Source of the DNA: Candidatus Aalborgicola bjergmarkensis
GTDB lineage: Bacteria > Pseudomonadota > Gammaproteobacteria > Burkholderiales > Burkholderiaceae_C
Reading direction: 5' to 3'
DNA length: 11,067 bases
Assembly (NCBI GenBank): GCA_016708725.1
Contig: JADJFE010000036.1
Span: 1 to 11,067, forward strand
This document shows, in pieces, positions 1 through 8,104 of the stretch. The notes under the pieces were generated by a model. That model saw nothing but the letters and a program-made list of their open reading frames with translations. It was not told where the DNA came from and did not search any database. The translations under genes and the position numbers were made by a program. Every line of letters begins with the position of its first letter. Within the stretch, counting starts at the first letter, position 1.

Positions 1-2058
1 TCACGGCATATCGTCGTCTCTTTGCCGTCGTACTTGTGCCGCCCTTGGGGCCGACCTGTCGAGGCGGGCTTTGAACGGTAAGGGCTGGCCGGTGATGAGT
101 GCCGCGTAGTTGCGGTGGTGTTGGAGAGGACTTTTTCACATAGTCACGGGTTTCGCTAAAGGGAATGTTCTCTGCCCAGATGGCGGCCTCCAGCACGGGT
201 GCGCCCGGCTGTCCTCGCCATAGACGCGGGCGACCGGACCTGGCGTTGTAGGCCGCAGCGGCCATGGGCATGGAGCCGCCAAAGTTGTCGAGCACCAATT
301 TGGGGTAGCCGGTGCCGATGGCGATGTTGGTGTCACGCTCGGTGATCTGTTGCGGGTCAAAGTCTTTCCAGCCCGATTTTCTTGGCCGTCCAGCGCGCGG
401 TGGCCGGCAGGACCTGCATCAGTCGCCGCACCCACACCGGATTTTACATCCATGATGAAGCGGCTTTCTGGCGGATCAGGCCGTACACGTAGGCCGGGAC
501 CAGGCCAATCTGGCGCGTGCGCGGCAATGACGGCGTTTTTGAACGGCATGGGAAAGCGCTGCTCAAATCCATCTCGGTGCGCCGTGCGGTCACTGGTGTT
601 GATACGGGAGTCCCAGACCTCGTTCTTGCAGGCTAAGGTCCGGCTGCAGCCAGCAAGCTACGTTCATCCGTACCGCCGCGCTGGTGCAGATTGGCGCTCC
701 AGTTCCACTCACGCACGCCTTCCAGGACGCAGACCGATGCAGATGGCGTGCAGGGCGCGCACGAGACCGGGGTTCTTGCGCTTCGCCAGCTTCCGACTCT
801 CTTCGGCGGTGAGCGGCGCAGGTTTAGGAGAGCAGTGATGCGCTGGCCGAGTTCTTCCAGTGCCAGTTGCTCATAAAACCCGCGCACGCCCGCACGGCTG
901 GCGTCGGTTGCAAGGCCTGCGCGCGCTCGATTCCGAGGTATGCGCTGCAGCAACACCTGGCGCGCCAGTCGGACCAAACCGGATCGTTGCGCTGGGCCTC
1001 AAGCATGGCGACAGTGACACCGAACACATGGTTCCATTGTCCGGTCCTGATCGCGGCGCGTACTCTCCAGGCGAGGTGGTCTTCGTGCATGTCTTAGCCT
1101 TACCTCGGCGGGTGAAGACCGAGAGGGTAGCGTTATCAGACAATTTTGTGCCGCACGTTTGCCAATCACACCCCAGGCCCAGTTGCGCTCTTCTGCCGTG
1201 AGTTGGGTACGCCAGCGCAGTTCGCCAAGTTCCGCCGCCGCTTCATCCGGTTCGAGGTAGGCCGGGCGGATCAAGGCCAGCGACACCATTTCGCGGGTTT
1301 GTGGTTGCAGCGCGGTGAACTTGTCCGCAGAGTATTTGGCGGGATGCGGGTAGATGCTGTCCACTGTCTTGGTCCACTTGGGGTTGAGCAGGTCAATGGC
1401 CTGGTTCACGACGCGCAATCGGTCGTTTCCATCCCTAAGCGTACGCGAAACCACACCTGGGTCACTTCGGGTGTTCCTTGAGAAGCTGTTCAGCCACGCT
1501 GGCACGAAGCTTACATCGGCTTCTTTCATCGGCAACCAGATATCGCACCAGGGTTTGCGTCAATGTCGATACCGTACCGCTAGCCCTTTGTACTATTACC
1601 GCTACCGCTATTGCTACCTGGTGCTCGGCCAAGGCGTAACCCAGCGCCGCGAACAGTCATCGTTCATGCAGTAGAGCGGGTATTCGCGCCGGAAAGTTTC
1701 CCAGTCGCGGTTGCGCCCCAAGTGCGGCAGCCACTCAACGCGCAGTCGGTCCTCGTAGTAAGGTCTACCGCGCCAAAACGGGTGAAAAAGTCCCGCAACT
1801 CGATGCGGTTAGCTTCGTCCAGGCGGGCCGACCAAATCCCAATAGAGCCGCCCAGGGTTCGGAAACACATAGCCGCGTGCCTGGGGCAAGGGAAGCGAGG
1901 CGCTTGCGGTCACGCTGTTTCTGAGCCTGCGCCATGTCAGGGATAAGCTCGTCGGCGCGTGTATTCTCCCGCTTCTGGGCGTATGCTGGCACAAGGCAGA
2001 GGGAGGTGATCAGGCAGCCCAAAAAGGGCAATCAATGTCAAATAGATGAAAACTGCAT
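1..2058 (-). CDS. slt: Soluble lytic murein transglycosylase (Slt70-like), multiply frameshifted
   Basis: This is a periplasmic enzyme that cleaves the MurNAc-GlcNAc bond of peptidoglycan to leave 1,6-anhydro-MurNAc ends. The pieces in all three minus frames join in order into one Slt-like protein: a hydrophobic N-terminal segment ending in AYAQ (signal peptide), the helical U-domain (EPWAALYWD-like, then LDEANRIELRDFFTRFGA, LTAEERNWAWGVIGKRAAQ, HEDHLAWRVRAAIRTGQW, GFYEQLALEELGQRIT) and a C-terminal SLT domain with ESRFIMDVKSGVGAA, LMQVLPATARWTAKK and NYAALITGQP-like wording. The stop codon is the complement of bases 1-3. The start is unsure: the ATG at 2058 fits if one frame correction follows, and a TTG at 2031 has an in-frame stop just upstream. 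At least ten frame changes are needed. One removes a base at the catalytic-Glu codon near 470. Total length of about 685 codons suits the family. I infer a real gene read with errors, though a pseudogene cannot be excluded. Confidence 0.85.
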
Positions 2059-2066
2059 AGGGGATT

Positions 2067-2679
2067 ATGAACAATTCTCAAGAGTCCGAACAAGAGTCCA
2101 GGATAGAGGCCAAGAAGGTTTTGCGTAAAAAACTGCTCGAAGAGCGTTTGCCCCTCAGCCAGAAGCAGGAATTGGCCGCTGATTTGCGGCAGGTGCTCCG
2201 CGTATCTGGCTGCTGGGGCGGCCAGACACGGTGATTAGTACTTATTGGCCGATCGGGGCGAGTTTGGCCCTTTACGAGCCTTGACCGTTGGAAAGAAGAC
2301 GGCGAACTGCTGGAACAACCGCAACCGCGCCGCATCGGTCTGCCGGTAGTGGACGGGGAGAAAAAACCATGCGTTTCATGCCACGGTATCCCGGCTGCCC
2401 GATGGAAGAAGATGCCTATGGAATCCCCAAGCCCAAGGATACCGAGTTGATCGCACCACATTGCTGTTTTGCGCCCTGCGTCAGTTACCCGGGCCGGGTG
2501 GATACCGGCTGGGTTATGGTGGCGGGTTTTATGATCGTTTGCTGACCACGATCAAGCCGCGCCCGTTTATCGTCGGACTGAGTTTTAGCGCCGGATTTAT
2601 CGATGATTTTGAACCCGAGCCGCATGACCAGCCGCTGGATGCGATTCTCAACAACTATGGCGTTGTCTGGCCGCTTTAG
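2067..2679 (+). CDS. fau: 5-formyltetrahydrofolate cyclo-ligase, frameshifted
   Basis: This cytosolic enzyme (5,10-methenyltetrahydrofolate synthetase) converts 5-formyl-THF to 5,10-methenyl-THF using ATP. From the ATG at 2067 the frame gives a lysine/arginine-rich start (AKKVLRKKLLEER) typical of the family's ATP-binding N-terminus and hits a stop near 2232. The family sequence resumes in other frames: WKEDGELLEQPQPRRIGLPV (about 2290), YPGCPMEEDAYGIPKPKD (about 2388-2441), and the hallmark GYGGGFYDR at about 2512-2538. The last frame then runs to EPHDQPLDAILNNYGVVWPL and the stop at 2677-2679. At least four frame corrections are needed. The total of about 204 codons matches the usual 190-205. 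An AGGGG purine run at 2059-2063 could serve as ribosome binding site. The gene is divergent from slt with only 8 bases between the proposed starts, and it is followed after 52 bases by ppk2. Confidence 0.85.
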
Positions 2680-2731
2680 CCCGGTAGAAAACGGCAGCAA
2701 AACTCGCCTTAACCCAGGAGAAAGTCACACC

Positions 2732-3547
2732 ATGTCGGACGATCCCGTCACCCCTGCCACCCACCACCACCCTGCTTCCCCCGTCGAAACCGCGCAAAGC
2801 CCGCACCGGGCAAGGCGTGGAAACCGTTCAGCCGTGCGTGCCGTGGCGCAAGGGATGTATACCGCCATCAAACCGCGCCGCTGCACTCAACCAGTTGTCA
2901 TTGACCAGGCAATGATGCCGCCCAGGGCAAGGCCGTTGCGGCAGCAATCTGGTGCGCCCGGATGCCGACGAGGCGACCGCTGGGCGTGCCCGTGGCTTGC
3001 GTGCGCTGCTGGAGGGGGCTTCCGAGGACGACGCGCGTGTGCTGCGCGCTGCACTGCTGGGTTCAGAAAAGCCAGGCACACACAAACGGAAAAACCCGGA
3101 TGAAGAGCTTTCCGACGATTGGCGTGATGGTGGCTACCCGTACGAAGCCTGCTGCGCCGCAACATACGAACGGAAAAATTCCGCCTGCAAGTGGAATTGC
3201 TCAAGCTGCAAGCCTGGGTCAAAGAGACGGGGCAGCGCGTGGTCATCCTGTTCGAAGGGCGCGACGCAGCGGGGAAGGGCGGCACCATCAAGCGCTTCAT
3301 GGAACACCTCAATCCGCGCGGGGCACGGGTGGTGGCGCTGGAAAAACCAGCAGAGGTTTGGGCGTGGTCAGTGGTATTTTCGGCGCTACGTCGAACATCT
3401 GCCCACACGCGGCGAGATCGTGCTTTTTGATCGCAGCTGGTACAACCGCGCCGGTGTGGAGCGTGTCATGGGCTTTTGTACAGAGGATGAATACCGTGAA
3501 TTCATGCACCAGACCCCGGAATTCGAGCGCCATCTGGTGCGCAATCG
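2732..3547 (+). pseudogene. ppk2: Polyphosphate kinase 2 (PPK2), frameshifted and truncated at the 3' end
   Basis: PPK2 enzymes transfer phosphate between polyphosphate and nucleotides. The start ATG at 2732 follows an AGGAG at 2716-2720. The N-terminus is proline/histidine-rich and lies outside the catalytic fold. It is followed by the family segment LRALLEGASEDDARVLRAAL (about 2999-3058) and DEELSDDWRDGGYPY. The core shows the Walker A loop GRDAAGKGG at about 3257-3283, FMEHLNPRGARVVALEKP, then after a frameshift near 3355 GRGQWYFRRYVEHLPTRGE, and the Walker B/lid region VLFDRSWYNRAGVERVMGF up to about 3475. PPK2 sequence ends at EFERHLVR (about 3545). The expected C-terminal part of about 100-130 residues (SGI, KFWFSVS, REXHPLKQWKLSP-type wording) is absent, replaced in frame by Uma2 sequence. 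Identity as PPK2 is firm from the motifs. Whether the loss is a real deletion or an assembly join is open. Confidence 0.85.
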
Positions 3548-4025
3548 TGGCGATATCTTCGCGATGGTTGGCGGTACTGCGCGTCACAACCCCGGGTCAT
3601 CGCGAACAGCAAGCCGCATTGCTGACCATTTGGATGGCTTTGGTTGCAGGTAACTACCGAGCATGAAGGTGCAGATTGCCGAGGGAATCCTGTACCCCGA
3701 TGTGGTGGTGACGTGCGGTAAAGCCGACGCGGGTGACGAACAAGTCATCATTGATCCCAAGCTCATCATCGAAGTGCTGTCGCCATCCACCAGGGGCTAT
3801 GACCAACGCGACAAGTTCTACCTCTACCGTTCGCTGTCGCATTGCCAGTATGCGTTGATCGGTCCATCAGACCGGCGGGTGGAAGTGTTCACGCTGGCCG
3901 AAACCGATGTCTGGCGGTTGGTGGATCAGACAAAGGCAGACGGACTGACCCTGAACAGCATCGACCTCAAGATACCGATGGAAGTCGTGTTCAAAGGGGT
4001 AGAGCAGCCCCAAAGCAGCCATTAG
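3548..4025 (+). CDS. Uma2 family putative endonuclease (PD-(D/E)XK fold), lacking its N-terminus
   Basis: Uma2 proteins (PF05685-type, formerly DUF820) have a PD-(D/E)XK nuclease-like fold. Their biological role is poorly defined. The clean reading frame starts at the ATG at 3663 and gives 120 residues: YPDVVVTC, then DPKLIIEVLSPSTRGYDQRDK and FYLYRSLSHCQYALI, ending in MEVVFKGVE. In that numbering, Asp13, Glu37 and Lys51 fit the expected active-site positions. Uma2 wording also exists upstream: GDIFAMVGGTARHN at about 3552-3593, then VIANSKPH and HLDGFGCR in shifted frames, so 3663 is not the true start. The normal first 35-45 residues (the EEFLAWE/RYEFIDGE part) are missing and replaced by PPK2 sequence. 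At least two frame changes lie at 3590-3660. Uma2 genes are abundant in cyanobacteria, Chloroflexi and green sulfur bacteria and less usual in Comamonadaceae, so transfer is possible. That is inference. Confidence 0.8.
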
Positions 4026-4065
4026 GCACGTTTAGGCGTTTCCCACCAAACAACCACACACACCG

Positions 4066-4576
4066 ATGGACCAGGCCGCTTCCATTCGACCGTACCGAAC
4101 CGTCTGCTGCCAACCCAGTACCAGGCTGCGTCCGCTGACCTGATTCTGCAAGCCATCGGCAGCTTCTGCAGCGTGACCTGCTGCCGCGCTGCAAGTGGGT
4201 CGCATGTAGCCGGTGCGCTTTACCACGCGCCGTTTGTGGTGCTGGCGCACGATCCCGCGCCGGATCCGGTTTTCTTTACGCCAACAGCACGGCCCAGCAG
4301 CTGTTTGCGGCCAGTTGGAAGATGGTTTGCCTGCCTTAATCTTTCGGCAGAGCCTCTGGCGCCGGGAGGAGCGTCAGCGCCTCCTCGACGGGTGGCAAAC
4401 CACGGCCTACATCGATGACTATTCGGGGATACGCATTGCCAGGGTGGGCCAGCGGTTTCGCATCGAGCGGGCAGCGGTCTGGAATCCTGGTGACAGGCGA
4501 TGAAACCGTGGTCGGTGTCGGGGCTGCGGCCTTTGGTTCCTGGGTTACCCTGCACCAGGGGGACTCTCTGCAATAA
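4066..4576 (+). CDS. MEKHLA domain-containing protein, frameshifted
   Basis: The gene encodes a small PAS-like protein made almost only of a MEKHLA domain (PF08670-type), a module also found at the C-terminus of plant HD-ZIP III factors and as stand-alone bacterial proteins of unknown role. The pieces are ALYHAPFVVLAHDPAPDPVF (about 4214-4273), then in a second frame YIDDYSGIRIARVGQRFRIE (about 4408-4467) and RAAVWN, then VVGVGAAAFGSWVTL before a TAA at 4574-4576. SRLSAEPLA-like wording sits in between. The start was chosen as the ATG at 4066 because MDQAASIRPYRT leads into the domain at the usual distance. It is the weakest part of the call, since no clear Shine-Dalgarno is seen. Total length of about 170 codons suits stand-alone members. 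At least four frame corrections are needed. No function can be assigned from the neighbours. Confidence 0.72.
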
Positions 4577-4623
4577 TGGATCGGCAACCACTTCCAAAGC
4601 GGCGCGGCCGCTGACACCACTCC

Positions 4624-5308
4624 ATGGCTTTGGTACCCAAGCTCCTTGCACAGACAGTTCTTGCAGCCACCCTGGTCGCATTGGTAGATTGCAAAACCTC
4701 ACTGCCACGTTCGCAAACCCATGTTTCGGAATTCACCAGCTTTGCGCAGGCTCGGGACGCCATCGAAGCACTGCAAGCCCGGTACCAGCACCTGGAGTCG
4801 CTGCGGTGAATGACCCGGCCAGAATCACGCCAACATCACCTTGCTGACCCATGCCGAGCGTGATGCGTCGCGCTTCGTACCTGCAGGCGTGATCGAAAAG
4901 CGCGACCTTGACCCAGGCATCGTGCAGTGCCTGCAGGCGCGCGACGCTTGCCGGGGTGTGGATGTCATCGCTTCCCACCTGGACTCCGAGCGCAAGGGCA
5001 GCTTCCTGGACGACTTTTTCAACTTCAAGCGGCACACCGAAGTGACAGGCTGGCGCTGTTTCGGGTCCCGTGCTGCTGAGGTGGAGGACGTGGTGGCCTA
5101 CCGCACCTGGGGCGGCCAACCCACCATCCACGAGACAGACGCACGCCCGCAACCCCGCTGGGCGCTGCAGGACATCGGCGTCCACCATTTCCGTGCCGCC
5201 GTCGGTGGTGGTGCGTTGGAACCCCTGCCATGCCATGCCATGCCCTTGGCCTCGCCATCTGCTCCTGCTTTTTCAATGCCCACGTATTCACAGGGCAGAG
5301 CAAAGTAG
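4624..5308 (+). CDS. Putative lipoprotein of unknown function, conserved in Burkholderiales, frameshifted
   Basis: The ATG at 4624 opens a short hydrophobic stretch (LLAQTVLAATLVALVDC) that resembles a lipoprotein signal with the Cys as lipidation site, although the residue before Cys is Asp rather than the usual Gly/Ala, possibly because of a sequence error. It continues as SEFTSFAQARDAIEAL, a frame change follows near 4780-4840, then ANITLLTHAE, PAGVIEKRDLDPGIVQCLQA, RDACRGVDVIASHLDSERKG, FLDDFFNFKRHTEVTGWR, VEDVVAYRTWGGQPTIHE and LQDIG. I recognise this wording from hypothetical outer-membrane lipoproteins of Burkholderiales but know of no function. Short compensating frameshifts are evident at about 5053-5080 and 5140-5165. 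The 3' end is uncertain: the frame used to read LQDIG stops at 5308, but that tail (CHAMP repeats) does not look like family sequence, and the true stop may be near 5170-5240. Confidence 0.6.
5226..5244. repeat. Short TGCCA tandem repeat
   Basis: The sequence shows TGCCA three times in a row, followed by TGCC, at the poorly defined 3' end of the lipoprotein gene. A unit of 5 bases in a coding region would change frame if copies were gained or lost. With only about 3.8 copies this may be chance. Confidence 0.5.
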
Positions 5309-5348
5309 CCAGAAGCAGGAAAGACCATTCCAGGGTTAAGATACCGCC

Positions 5349-6401
5349 ATGACCAACAACTAGCACCAGCACAATCACCCCAGGAAGCGCTGCTTCGTGC
5401 CATCGAACACCGCGAGATTTTCACGACGAAATGTTACACCTGATGCGCCAGATCATGTCGGTGAAATGTCCCCGTGTTGATGGCGGCACTCATCACCGGC
5501 TTGCGGGTCAAGAAAGAAACCATTGGCGAAATCACCGCTGCCGCACAGGTGATGCGCGAGTTTGCTACAAAAGTCGAAGTAACCGACAAAACACATCTGG
5601 TGGACATCGCTGGGTACCGGTGGCGATGGGGCACACACATTCAATATTTCCACCTGCGCCATGTTCTGGCGGCTGCAGCGGCAGGCGCCAGGGTCAGCAA
5701 ACACGGCGGGGGCGCAGTGTCAGCAGCAAAGCGGCAGTGCGGACGTGCTTGAAGCGCTGGGATTGCATATCAACCTGTCCCCTGCGTCGATTGCACGTTG
5801 CATTGCTGAAGTCGGTGTGGGCTTCATGTTTGCACCCAATCACCATCCAGCAATGAAAAATGTAGCGCCAGTACAGCGCGAGCTGGGCATCAAAACGATT
5901 TTCAACATCCTGGGTCCGCTGACCAACCCGGCGGGCGCCCAATATCCTGATGGGGTGTTCCATCCCGATCTGGTTGGCATCCAGGTAGCGCCCTGCAGCG
6001 ACTCGGCGCCGAACATGCACCGGTTGTTTACGGTCGTGATGGCATGGACGAGGCGAGCCTAGGTGCTGCCACTGGTGGGCGAACTAAAGGATGGGCAAAT
6101 CACCGAATACGAAATCCACCCCGAAGACTTTGGCATGGCCATGGCCAGCAGCCGCGCACTCAGGTAAGCAATGCCGACGACTCCAAAGCCATGCTACTGG
6201 GTGTGCTCGACAACCAGGAAGGCGCGCCAGGAAATCGTCATTCTCAATGCCGGCTTGGCCTGTACGCTGCCAATGTGGCAAATAGCATGGAAAACGGCAT
6301 GGAACGTGCGGGACAGCTATTGAATCAGGAGCAGCAAAACCCGTCTGCAAGATCTGATCGCACTGTCACGCACATTGGCAACAGCCCAGGATGCGGCATG
6401 A
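5349..6401 (+). CDS. trpD: Anthranilate phosphoribosyltransferase, frameshifted
   Basis: TrpD transfers the phosphoribosyl group of PRPP to anthranilate, the second committed step of tryptophan synthesis, in the cytosol. Pieces in order: PQEALLRAIEHREIF, DEMLHLMRQIMS, MAALITGLRVKKETIGEITA (about 5480-5540), MREFATKVEVTDKTHLVDI, the PRPP-binding glycine loop GTGGDGAHTFNIS (about 5613-5650, readable only after a 1-base correction), GARVSKHGG, GSADVLEALGLHINL, VGFMFAPNHHPAMKNVAPVQ, LGIKTIFNILGPLTNPAG, GVFHPDLVGIQV, GRDGMDEASLGAAT, EYEIHPEDFGMAMASSRAL, MLLGVLDNQEGAP and LQDLIALSRTLATAQDAA. The start ATG at 5349 precedes an early stop, removed by one frame correction. The TGA at 6399-6401 overlaps the trpC ATG (ATGA), implying translational coupling. 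Span of 351 codons including stop fits the family (about 340-350). At least eight frame changes are needed. Neither trpG nor trpE lies just upstream. Confidence 0.92.
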
Positions 6402-7182
6402 GCAATATCCTGGACGCCATCGTTGCCGTCAAACACCAGGAGATAGCCGCAGCCAAAAAACGCATCTCGCTGCAAGACGTGCGTGCCGATGCGCAGTCGC
6501 GTGTGTTGACACGTGATTTTGTCCGGTCTCGCGCCAGAAAATAGCGCAGGCCAACCAGCAGTCATCGCCGAGATAAAAAAGCAAGCCCCAGCAAAGGGTA
6601 CTACGCGCCGATTTCATTCCCGCCGACATTGCCCAAAGTTATGCCGAGCAAGGAGCTGCCTGCTTATCGTGCTGACCGATGTGCAATTTTTCCAGGTCCC
6701 AAGGTGGATTATCTGAAGCAGGCACGTGCCAGTTGTCCCTTACCGTGCTGCGCAAGGACTTCATGGTGGATGCGTACCAAATCTACGCCTCACGTGCCAT
6801 GGGAGCCGATTGCATCTTGCTCATTGCCGCATGTCTGGACGATGCGCAATTGCAGGACCTGGAAGCCATTGCACTGGGACTGGATATGGCTGTACTGGTA
6901 GAAGTGCATGATGCCGCCGAGTTGGAGCGGGCACTGAAGCTCAAAACGCCACTGCTGGGCATCAACAACCGCAATTTGCAAACGTTCACCGTGTCCCTGG
7001 AAACCACCCTTGCCCTTATTCCCCAGGTGCCAACGGATCGCCTGCTGATCACGGAGAGCGGTATTCTGACGCGCGACGACGTGCTGAAAATGCGCACTGC
7101 GGGCATCCATGCTTTTCTGGTCGGCGAAGCCTTCATGCGTGCTCCCGAGCCAGGACAGGCCTTGGCAGACCTGTTTGGCTGA
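6398..7182 (+). CDS. trpC: Indole-3-glycerol phosphate synthase, frameshifted in its N-terminal half
   Basis: TrpC closes the ring of carboxyphenylamino-deoxyribulose phosphate to indole-3-glycerol phosphate on a TIM-barrel. The N-terminus MSNILDAIVAVKHQEIAAAK starts at the ATG at 6398 that overlaps the trpD stop. Frames change at about 6530, 6590 and 6650: QPAVIAEIKK (with the first catalytic Glu/Lys region), then LRADFIPADIAQSYAEQGAA, then VLTDVQFFQ. From about 6740 to the stop at 7180-7182 one frame is clean and carries the family motifs: PVLRKDF-like catalytic Lys (VLRKDFMVDAYQ), GADCILLIAACLDD, VLVEVHD (catalytic Glu), LLGINNRNLQTF (Asn), LLITESGI (phosphate-site Glu/Ser) and FLVGEAFMRA. 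Length of about 262 codons is usual. The gene is followed after 2 bases by ung. It is the monofunctional form, with no TrpF part. Confidence 0.93.
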
Positions 7183-7184
7183 AC

Positions 7185-7907
7185 ATGCAACTCCAAAGCG
7201 CCGACCCGAAGGAATGGCCGGTGTCACCTGATTGGCAAACTCTGGTGGATGGGTTTTTTCAATCAGACACGGGGAAAGGGTTGTTGGCATTTTTACAGGC
7301 ACAGCTCGACTCCGGCGCAGTCATATTCCCGCCACAACCACTGCGTGCCTTGCAACTCACCCCGGCACATGCAGTTCGGGTCGTGATTCTGGGACAAGAC
7401 CCGTACCATGGACGCGGACAAGCTGAAGGCCTGGCCTTTTCCGTTGCACCCGGCGTGGCCCTGCCGCCATCGCTGCGCAACATCTTCAAGGAACTGCAAC
7501 GCGACCTTGGAACACCCTTTCCACCATTCCCGCATCCCGGTGGCAGCCTGGTGCAATGGGCACGCAAAGGCGTGCTCTTGCTCAATACCTGCCTGACCGT
7601 GGAAGAGGGACAAGCCGCAAGCCACAGCGGACGCGGTTGGGAAGTATTGACCGATACCATTATTCGCCACGTTTCGACCCACGCCAAAGCTGCGGTATTC
7701 ATGTTATGGGGTTCGCATGCACAAAGTAAACGCGGCTTGATTGATGCCAGGCAACACCTGATTCTCTGTGCCAACCATCCATCGCCATTGTCTGCCCTGC
7801 GCCCTCCGCTACCCTTTATCGGCTGCAGTCATTTTTCGCAAGCACGTGCATGGAAGCTGGATCACCAGGACGATGCTGAGAACACACCACAGACACCGCA
7901 CAATTGA
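7185..7907 (+). CDS. ung: Uracil-DNA glycosylase (family 1), intact
   Basis: Ung removes uracil from DNA after cytosine deamination or dUTP incorporation, starting base excision repair. This is the only clearly intact long protein gene here: 240 residues, normal for family 1. Residues 70-76 are GQDPYHG, with Asp72 as the water-activating residue. Phe85 is the uracil-stacking position. LLLNTCLTVEEGQAASH (131-147) contains the uracil-binding Asn134. HPSPLSA (198-204) is the DNA-intercalation loop with catalytic His198. The C-terminal tail after ARAWKLDH is short and charged, with no family signal. The start ATG at 7185 lies 2 bases after the trpC stop, so it is probably read from the trp transcript. 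This neighbourhood is, as far as I recall, common in Burkholderiales and not a functional link. The minus strand also has long open frames here, but these mirror the coding bias of ung. Confidence 0.97.
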   Translation: MQLQSADPKEWPVSPDWQTLVDGFFQSDTGKGLLAFLQAQLDSGAVIFPPQPLRALQLTPAHAVRVVILGQDPYHGRGQAEGLAFSVAPGVALPPSLRNIFKELQRDLGTPFPPFPHPGGSLVQWARKGVLLLNTCLTVEEGQAASHSGRGWEVLTDTIIRHVSTHAKAAVFMLWGSHAQSKRGLIDARQHLILCANHPSPLSALRPPLPFIGCSHFSQARAWKLDHQDDAENTPQTPHN

Positions 7908-7948
7908 AAAAATTCTTCGTCCCAACTCTGAACATCCAAACTTGATGG

Positions 7949-7954
7949 CATAAT
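7949..7954 (+). promoter_or_regulatory. Possible -10 box of the tRNA/tuf operon promoter
   Basis: CATAAT lies 15 bases before the first base of tRNA-Tyr and is followed by a G+C-rich stretch (TCGCGGCTC), the type of discriminator seen at stringently controlled stable-RNA promoters. I see no good -35 box at normal spacing; the best is CTGAAC at 7928-7933 with a 15-base gap. The site lies in the 62-base gap between ung and the tRNA, where a promoter is expected. Confidence 0.4.
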
Positions 7955-7969
7955 TCGCGGCTCACCTTT

Positions 7970-8055
7970 GGAGAGGTGGCCGAGTGGTTAATGGCAGCAG
8001 ACTGTAAATCTGCCCTCTTACGAGTACGCTGGTTCGAATCCAGCCCTCTCCACCA
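7970..8055 (+). tRNA. tRNA-Tyr (GTA)
   Basis: The acceptor stem GGAGAGG (7970-7976) pairs with CCTCTCC (8045-8051). The discriminator A is followed by an encoded CCA (8053-8055). The anticodon stem-loop is GCAGA-CTGTAAA-TCTGC with GTA at 8004-8006. A long class II variable arm (CTC, loop, GAG) is as expected for Tyr. The T-arm is GCTGG-TTCGAAT-CCAGC. No base appears to be missing. It is first in the series Tyr-Gly-Thr-tuf. Confidence 0.96.
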
Positions 8056-8104
8056 GTGATGGATGCATCCCTGGTTACGCAGAAATTTCTTCCTGAATGT
8101 CTTT

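Noticed and set aside
3663..4025. A new toxin or stand-alone 120-residue protein starting at 3663
   Set aside because: The product is the C-terminal two thirds of a Uma2 protein whose upstream part is readable in other frames.
5025..5424. Minus-strand open frames with hydrophobic starts (about 5025-5424)
   Set aside because: They lie opposite the lipoprotein and trpD start, whose plus-strand wording is recognisable; the hydrophobic look comes from reverse complementing G+C-rich sequence.
6783..7774. Long minus-strand open frames opposite trpC and ung
   Set aside because: The plus strand carries complete catalytic motifs of TrpC and Ung; the antisense frames are low-information shadows.
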